Assembly: GCF_039649665.1 (NCBI RefSeq)
Contig: NZ_JBDJAW010000002.1
Coordinates: forward strand, 124,001-188,000
Length of the DNA: 64,000 nt
From: Microbispora sp. ZYX-F-249
GTDB lineage: Bacteria > Actinomycetota > Actinomycetes > Streptosporangiales > Streptosporangiaceae
Direction of reading: 5' to 3'
Shown one piece after another: positions 59,963 to 64,000 of this stretch (within the stretch, counting starts at the first letter, position 1; the number at the start of each line of letters is the position of its first letter). A model generated the notes under the pieces. It saw only the letters and a list, made by a program, of their open reading frames with translations. It did no database searches and had not been told where the DNA came from. Made by a program: the position numbers and the translations under genes.

Positions 59963-60805
59963 TCAGCGCGTCCCGCGCAGGATCGTGTTGCCCTCGTAGT
60001 CGCCGCCGGACTCGACGTCGTCCAGGTGCAGGCGCCCGCTCTGGCCGTAGAACTCCACCGGGTTCTGCCACAGCACCCGGTCGACGTCCTCGTCGGTGAA
60101 CCCGGCGGCCAGCATGGCCTCGCCGACCTCTCGGGTCTTCAGCACGTCGCTGCGCCCCCAGTCGGCGGCGGAGTTCACGATCATCCGCTCGGTGCCGTAC
60201 TCCTTGAGGATCGCCACCATCCGGTCCGGGTCCATCTTGGTGTCCGGGTAGATGGAGAAGCCCGCCCAGCACCCGGCGTCGCGGACCATGCCGACGGTCA
60301 GCTCGTTGAGGTGGTCGACGAGGACCTTGCCCGGATCCATGCCCTTGACCACGTCGAGCGTGCGCCGGGTCCCGGCCGCCTTGTCGCGGTGCGGCGTGTG
60401 CACGAGCACCGGCAGGCCGTGCTCCTCGGCCAGCGCGAGCTGGGCCTCGAAGACGCGGTCCTCCTCCGGCGTCACCGAGTCGTAGCCCACCTCGCCGACC
60501 GCCACGACGCCGTCCTTCAGCAGGTAGCGGGGCAGCTCGTCCAGCACGCCCTGGCAGCGCGGGTCGTTGGCCTCCTTCGGGTTGAGCGCGAGCGTGCAGT
60601 GGTGGCGGATGCCGTACTGCGCGGCACGGTAGGGCTCCCACCCCAGCAGCGCGTCGAAGTAGTCGAGGAAGCTGCCGACGTTCGTACGCGGCTGGCCGAG
60701 CCAGAACGCGGGCTCCACGATGGCACGGACCCCGGCGGCGTACATGCGCTCGTAGTCGTCCGTCGTGCGGGACGTCATGTGGATGTGGGGGTCGAAGATC
60801 CTCAT
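59963..60805 (-). CDS. eboB: EboB: TatD-like metal hydrolase
   Basis: A 280-residue amidohydrolase-fold protein. The metal motif HxH is DPHIHM (residues 5-10). Glu is in VGEVGYDS (near 104), His in VLVHTPHRD (near 135) and VDHLNE (near 165), and Asp in SAADWGRSD (near 215). All ligands for two metals are therefore present. TatD proteins are DNases or hydrolases of unknown substrate. In Ebo clusters this one is always paired with EboC/EboE. It lies six bases downstream of eboA. Confidence 0.88.
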   Translation of the reverse strand: MRIFDPHIHMTSRTTDDYERMYAAGVRAIVEPAFWLGQPRTNVGSFLDYFDALLGWEPYRAAQYGIRHHCTLALNPKEANDPRCQGVLDELPRYLLKDGVVAVGEVGYDSVTPEEDRVFEAQLALAEEHGLPVLVHTPHRDKAAGTRRTLDVVKGMDPGKVLVDHLNELTVGMVRDAGCWAGFSIYPDTKMDPDRMVAILKEYGTERMIVNSAADWGRSDVLKTREVGEAMLAAGFTDEDVDRVLWQNPVEFYGQSGRLHLDDVESGGDYEGNTILRGTR

Positions 60806-60811
60806 CGGGAA

Positions 60812-61315
60812 TCAGAGCCTCTCGAGAACGTCGGGGGGAACGGACCGTCCGGCCGCACGGCGCTCGGCGGCGAAGTCGGCGAGCATGCGCCGCAGTTCGT
60901 CGTCGAAGCGCCGGTCGAGGCCCTCGACCGACGCGAGCGGGACGGACATGAAGACGCACTTGAGCACGCCCTGGCGGAAGGCGTGGTCGTCCAGCCAGGC
61001 CGAGCCGTACGGGCCGAGCGCGGCGGCGACCAGCCGGGTGTCGTTGGTGCGCAGGGCGTCGTGGACGAGCGGGAGAGCGGCCGGACCGAGGTCGAGCTGC
61101 GGAAGCGACTCCAGGATCTCCAGCCGCTCCCCCGCGTCGCCCTGCCAGTAGAGCTTCGTGATGGCGGCCACCGGGTCCGGCAGGGCCTTTGTGAGCGCTC
61201 TCAACAGCTCGGCGCGGGCGCCGGGGCCGCCCTCACGCGCGGCCCGGGGGAACAGCGCGTGGACGGTCTCCGGGTCGCGCTCAACGTCGGCTACGGCCTG
61301 CGCCAGCCAGGTCAT
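60812..61315 (-). CDS. eboA: EboA-domain protein
   Basis: A 167-residue all-helical protein. LYWQGDAGERLEILESLPQL (near residues 55-74) and TNDTRLVAAALGPYGSAWLDDHAFRQGVLKCVF (spanning about 90-122) match the EboA domain of unknown function. No catalytic motif is visible. The N-terminus overlaps the end of the TIM-barrel gene by 35 bases. As the cluster's defining small protein it may hold a complex together (inference). Confidence 0.84.
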   Translation of the reverse strand: MTWLAQAVADVERDPETVHALFPRAAREGGPGARAELLRALTKALPDPVAAITKLYWQGDAGERLEILESLPQLDLGPAALPLVHDALRTNDTRLVAAALGPYGSAWLDDHAFRQGVLKCVFMSVPLASVEGLDRRFDDELRRMLADFAAERRAAGRSVPPDVLERL

Positions 61316-62132
61316 GGGCCCTCCTCAGGAATTCGATCGACCTTCGCGCCACGTCGGGCGCCGCGTGGCTGTGCCTGGCCAGCTCGACGGCGACCAGCCC
61401 GCCGAAACCGTCGAGCGCGGCGAGCACGGGCGGGAAGTCGATCTCGCCCTCGCCGAACTCGAGATGCTCGTGGACACCCCGCCGCATGTCCTCGATCTGT
61501 ACGTGCACGAGGTACGGCAGCGCCCGCTCGACGCATTCGGGCACGTCGTACGGCTCCAGGCAGCGGCAGTGCCCGATGTCGAGGGTGAGACCGAACCTCG
61601 CGTGGCCGCCGAGCAGGCCGCGCAGCCGTTCGTATCCGGCCAGGTCCGCCACGAGCATCCCCGGCTCGGGCTCGAACCCGAGCATGACGCCCACCTTGTC
61701 GGCCTCGCCGAGCAGGCGCTCGCAGTGCCGTACGAGCCGGTCCCAGGCCTCGGCCTCGGGCACCTCCGGCGGCCGGATGCCGCTCCACAGGTGCACCACG
61801 GGAGCGCCGAGGTCGGCCGCGATCCGCATCGCCTCGCGGATGAAGTCCACCCGCGCCCCGGCCTCGTCGTGCAGCAGCGTCGGGAAGTGCTTGCGCCGGG
61901 GGTCGAGCGTGTACCTGCCGCCCGTCTCCACGGCGAGGGCCAGGCCGAGCCGCCGCGCCAGCGCCGCGATCCGCCCGACCTCAGCCGGAGAGGCGCCGGG
62001 CATGAGGTGCCCGTGGTCGAGCGTGACCGCCGCGCCGGTGTAGCCGAGGTCGGCGAGCACCTCCAGCGTCTGGTCGAGCGGGTGGTCGCGGAAGCCGTTG
62101 GTGCAGTAGGCCCAGTTCATGAGCACGCTCAC
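61281..62132 (-). CDS. Sugar phosphate isomerase/epimerase-like TIM-barrel protein
   Basis: A 283-residue AP_endonuc_2-type barrel. WAYCTNGFRDHPLDQTLEVL starts the first strand. FEPEPGM (near 158), TLDIGHCRC (near 186) and HVQIEDM (near 216) supply the usual Glu, Asp/His and Glu metal ligands. It shares the CTN start and EPEPG with EboE, so both are members of one fold family recruited to this operon. GTG at 62130-62132 overlaps the stop of the prenyltransferase gene. It is probably an isomerase on an inositol- or sugar-type intermediate (inference). Confidence 0.86.
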   Translation of the reverse strand: MSVLMNWAYCTNGFRDHPLDQTLEVLADLGYTGAAVTLDHGHLMPGASPAEVGRIAALARRLGLALAVETGGRYTLDPRRKHFPTLLHDEAGARVDFIREAMRIAADLGAPVVHLWSGIRPPEVPEAEAWDRLVRHCERLLGEADKVGVMLGFEPEPGMLVADLAGYERLRGLLGGHARFGLTLDIGHCRCLEPYDVPECVERALPYLVHVQIEDMRRGVHEHLEFGEGEIDFPPVLAALDGFGGLVAVELARHSHAAPDVARRSIEFLRRAHDLAGAGRSRR

Positions 62133-62974
62133 GATGTGGCCACCTTCGCCGACAGCCAGCGGCCGGCCGGCAGCGCGGCCAGCAGCGCCGCCGCCTGGGC
62201 GAGCCTGCCCCGCCCGGCCACCGCCGCCGCCTGCAGCGGGATCAGGCCGAGGATGCTCATCCGCACCGCCTGCCGCACCTGCCCGGGGTCGGGGTCGGCG
62301 CGCAGCGCCAGCTGGGCACGGCCGGCCGTGGCGAGGTAGCCGGCGATCATCGCGGCCGCGCCCAGCCGCCCCTGCGTGTCCCCGTTCCGGCAGGCGACGG
62401 CGGCCAGCGCCGCGGACGCGCCGGTCGCGGCCAGCGCCTGGGTGACGATCGCGGGGGTGGCGCCGTCGACCTCGGCCGTGCCGAGCACGGTGAGCCCGTA
62501 GGTGTGCGCGCCGACGGCCAGCGCCATGGGGGCGGCCGCCCGGGTGTCGGGGCCCGCCCCGAGCAGGACGTCGAGCGCGCGGCAGGCCGCCATCGAGGCG
62601 GGGCCCGCCGGGGTGTGCTTGAGCTTCAGGTCGTAGGCCCACACAGAGCCCGCGAGCAGGCTCGCGACCGCGAGCCCGCGACGCCCGCCGAAGACCGCGG
62701 CGGCGGCCACCCCGGCGCCGGTCAGGGCGACGGCGAGGCCGAGCGCCCCTTCCGGCCTGATCCTGCCGGAGGGGATGGGGCGTTCCGGGCGCTCCTTCGC
62801 GTCGAGCTTGCGGTCCGACCAGTCGTTGAGCGCCATGCCGGCCCAGTAGAGCAGCACCGACGCGGCGGCGAGACCGGGCCGGGCCGACCGCCCGGCCACC
62901 GCCGCGCCCGCCAGCGTGTCACCGGGGACGGACAGCGCGGCGGGCGCGCGGACCAGCTCCAGCCAGGCCCTCAC
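62129..62974 (-). CDS. eboC: EboC: UbiA-family prenyltransferase (SCO3242 type)
   Basis: A 281-residue membrane protein with eight to nine helices. The first aspartate motif is NDWSDRKLDAKERPERP (residues about 50-66). The second, usually DxxxD, is reduced to DLKLKHTPAG (near 115). UbiA enzymes attach a prenyl chain to an acceptor. The acceptor here is unknown, perhaps the inositol- or cyclitol-like product of the first operon gene. It overlaps both neighbours by four bases, so the operon is tightly coupled. Confidence 0.9.
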   Translation of the reverse strand: MRAWLELVRAPAALSVPGDTLAGAAVAGRSARPGLAAASVLLYWAGMALNDWSDRKLDAKERPERPIPSGRIRPEGALGLAVALTGAGVAAAAVFGGRRGLAVASLLAGSVWAYDLKLKHTPAGPASMAACRALDVLLGAGPDTRAAAPMALAVGAHTYGLTVLGTAEVDGATPAIVTQALAATGASAALAAVACRNGDTQGRLGAAAMIAGYLATAGRAQLALRADPDPGQVRQAVRMSILGLIPLQAAAVAGRGRLAQAAALLAALPAGRWLSAKVATS

Positions 62975-64000
62975 GGCCGTTCACCTGAGATCGATTGGGC
63001 GAAGTCGACCAGCCGGGCGTACTGGGTGGGCAGGTCGTGTCCCGCGCCGCCCAGCGGGTCCTTGAAGAAGTAGCCGAGCTCGGGGAGCACGCCGCTGTGC
63101 CCGGCCTCGTGAGCCCGCGCGACGAGGCGGGCGAGGTCGAGGACGAGCGGGGCGGCCAGCGTCGAGTCGCAGCCCTGCCAGGTGAACTGCATGGTCATGC
63201 GGACGCCGAGGAATCCCTCGAAGGTGATGTGGTCCCAGGCGGTCTTCCACTCGCCGAGGTCGGCGACGTAGTCGATGTGCGTCAGGCCCTCGACGTCCTC
63301 GCCCACGATCGCGGGGACGGCGCGCGCCTTGCTCGCCGACTTGCTCGCCCGGGCCGCGGGGTCGGCCAGCGTGGCGCCGTCGCCGCCGCCGAGCAGGTTG
63401 AGCCCCGACCACGAGCGCACGCGCAGCGCACGGCCGGCGAACATCGGCGCGAGCGCGCTCTTGACCAGCGTCTCCCCGGTCTTGCCGTCACGTCCCGCGT
63501 ACGGCACGCCGTTGCGCCGCGCCAGCTCGTCCAGGGCGGGCGGCGTCGGGCCGGCGGACGGGGTGAACGCGACGTAGCCACAGCCGGCGGTGAAGGCCGC
63601 GTAGGCGTACAGGGAGCTGGCGGGCAGCGGGTCCTGCCCCGACGCGAGCGCCTCCTCCAGGTCGGCGAGGCGCGCGTACGGCACCTCGGCGGGAGGCTCG
63701 GTCGACGACACGTCCACCACGACGACGTGGGACAGGCCGTGCCGTTCCCGGAAGTCCGTGATGTCGGCGGCCAGCCGCCGCGCGGCGTCGGCCTGGCTCT
63801 CCTCGCCGGGCACGTAGCCGTGCCTGCTCTCCGCCTCCGCAGCGTCGATGTCCGCGGCGAGCAGCGTCGTCAGGACGGGGGGGAACACTCCCGCCTGGGC
63901 GAGCATCTCGGCTCTCTTTCGCAGCGGGGTCCCGACCACGTCGTGACCGCCGAACACCAGGTCGCCGAGGGAAGCGAAGCCCCCCGGGAAGCCGGCGGCC
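62971..64000 (-). CDS. Inositol-1-phosphate synthase homologue, N-terminus off window
   Basis: At least 343 residues of the myo-inositol-1-phosphate synthase family. The frame stays open to the right edge (GDLVFGGHDVVGTPL), and the N-terminal NAD motif lies beyond. LVKSALAPMF (near the middle), GLNLLGGGDG and the IDYVADLG...WDHITFEGFLG block match the catalytic half, including Lys residues of that region. It isomerises glucose 6-phosphate to inositol 1-phosphate by an NAD-linked step in characterised members. It is the first visible gene of the Ebo-type operon, in the place where other Ebo clusters carry a 3-dehydroquinate-synthase-like EboD. A second housekeeping ino1 is expected elsewhere. 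Confidence 0.87.
   Translation of the reverse strand, partial: AAGFPGGFASLGDLVFGGHDVVGTPLRKRAEMLAQAGVFPPVLTTLLAADIDAAEAESRHGYVPGEESQADAARRLAADITDFRERHGLSHVVVVDVSSTEPPAEVPYARLADLEEALASGQDPLPASSLYAYAAFTAGCGYVAFTPSAGPTPPALDELARRNGVPYAGRDGKTGETLVKSALAPMFAGRALRVRSWSGLNLLGGGDGATLADPAARASKSASKARAVPAIVGEDVEGLTHIDYVADLGEWKTAWDHITFEGFLGVRMTMQFTWQGCDSTLAAPLVLDLARLVARAHEAGHSGVLPELGYFFKDPLGGAGHDLPTQYARLVDFAQSISGERP

Overview
The window is very GC-rich (over 70 percent by eye), with codon third positions almost always G or C and many GTG starts. It carries typical actinobacterial families: a WhiB regulator, PASTA-less membrane Ser/Thr kinases, a DUF574 methyltransferase, DUF1707, an SCO3242-type prenyltransferase, actinobacterial HemQ/CgoX, and a 4Fe-4S APS reductase with a small leader peptide. 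It looks like the chromosome of a filamentous actinomycete. Streptosporangiaceae is my best guess, but that is inference. I see no rRNA, tRNA, CRISPR array, prophage or intact insertion sequence.

Layout. 1-10.6 kb: purine/allantoin-type nitrogen catabolism. A three-subunit molybdenum hydroxylase (large subunit cut by the left edge), an NCS2 permease, an S4 RNA-binding protein and a PucR regulator lie on the minus strand. Divergent from them are three genes matching the AllH/FdrA(AllF)/AllG oxamate carbamoyltransferase set. 10.7-16.2 kb: a Ser/Thr kinase, a DNA polymerase I-like protein and a metallophosphoesterase. 16.3-21 kb: a divergent FAD-oxidase/glpD pair around a palindrome, a sucrase/ferredoxin-like gene behind an IdeR-type iron box, and whiB. 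21.3-28.1 kb: rsgA behind a 17-codon leader ORF, glyA behind a ZTP (pfl) riboswitch, twin membrane kinases and a YihY-type protein.

28.3-32.1 kb: sulfite reductase, a zinc-ribbon protein, APS reductase and a CbiX/SirB chelatase, preceded by a probably leaderless cysteine leader peptide. 32.1-33.5 kb: a secreted cutinase/PET-hydrolase-fold enzyme with a CBM2. 33.5-34.5 kb: almost 1 kb without a supportable gene. 34.5-42.9 kb: DUF1707 protein, ankyrin protein, AidB-like acyl-CoA dehydrogenase, OsmC, glgX and azlCD. 43-49 kb: an ATP-dependent ligase of LigC type with a RibD-like reductase, a DUF574 methyltransferase, a tyrosinase-fold protein that has lost most copper ligands, two small proteins and a LigD-type polymerase domain. 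49.4-56 kb: msrB, a membrane-anchored protein, a two-component system, hemQ and cgoX.

57.5-64 kb: a tightly overlapping minus-strand operon that I read as an actinobacterial Ebo cluster. It holds an inositol-phosphate-synthase homologue (cut by the right edge), a UbiA prenyltransferase (EboC), a TIM-barrel isomerase-like protein, EboA, a TatD-like hydrolase (EboB), EboE and EboF. A ROK regulator is encoded convergently. This set is conserved in many bacteria, is linked in cyanobacteria to export of a metabolite precursor, and has no assigned chemistry in actinobacteria. It is the most interesting system in the window.
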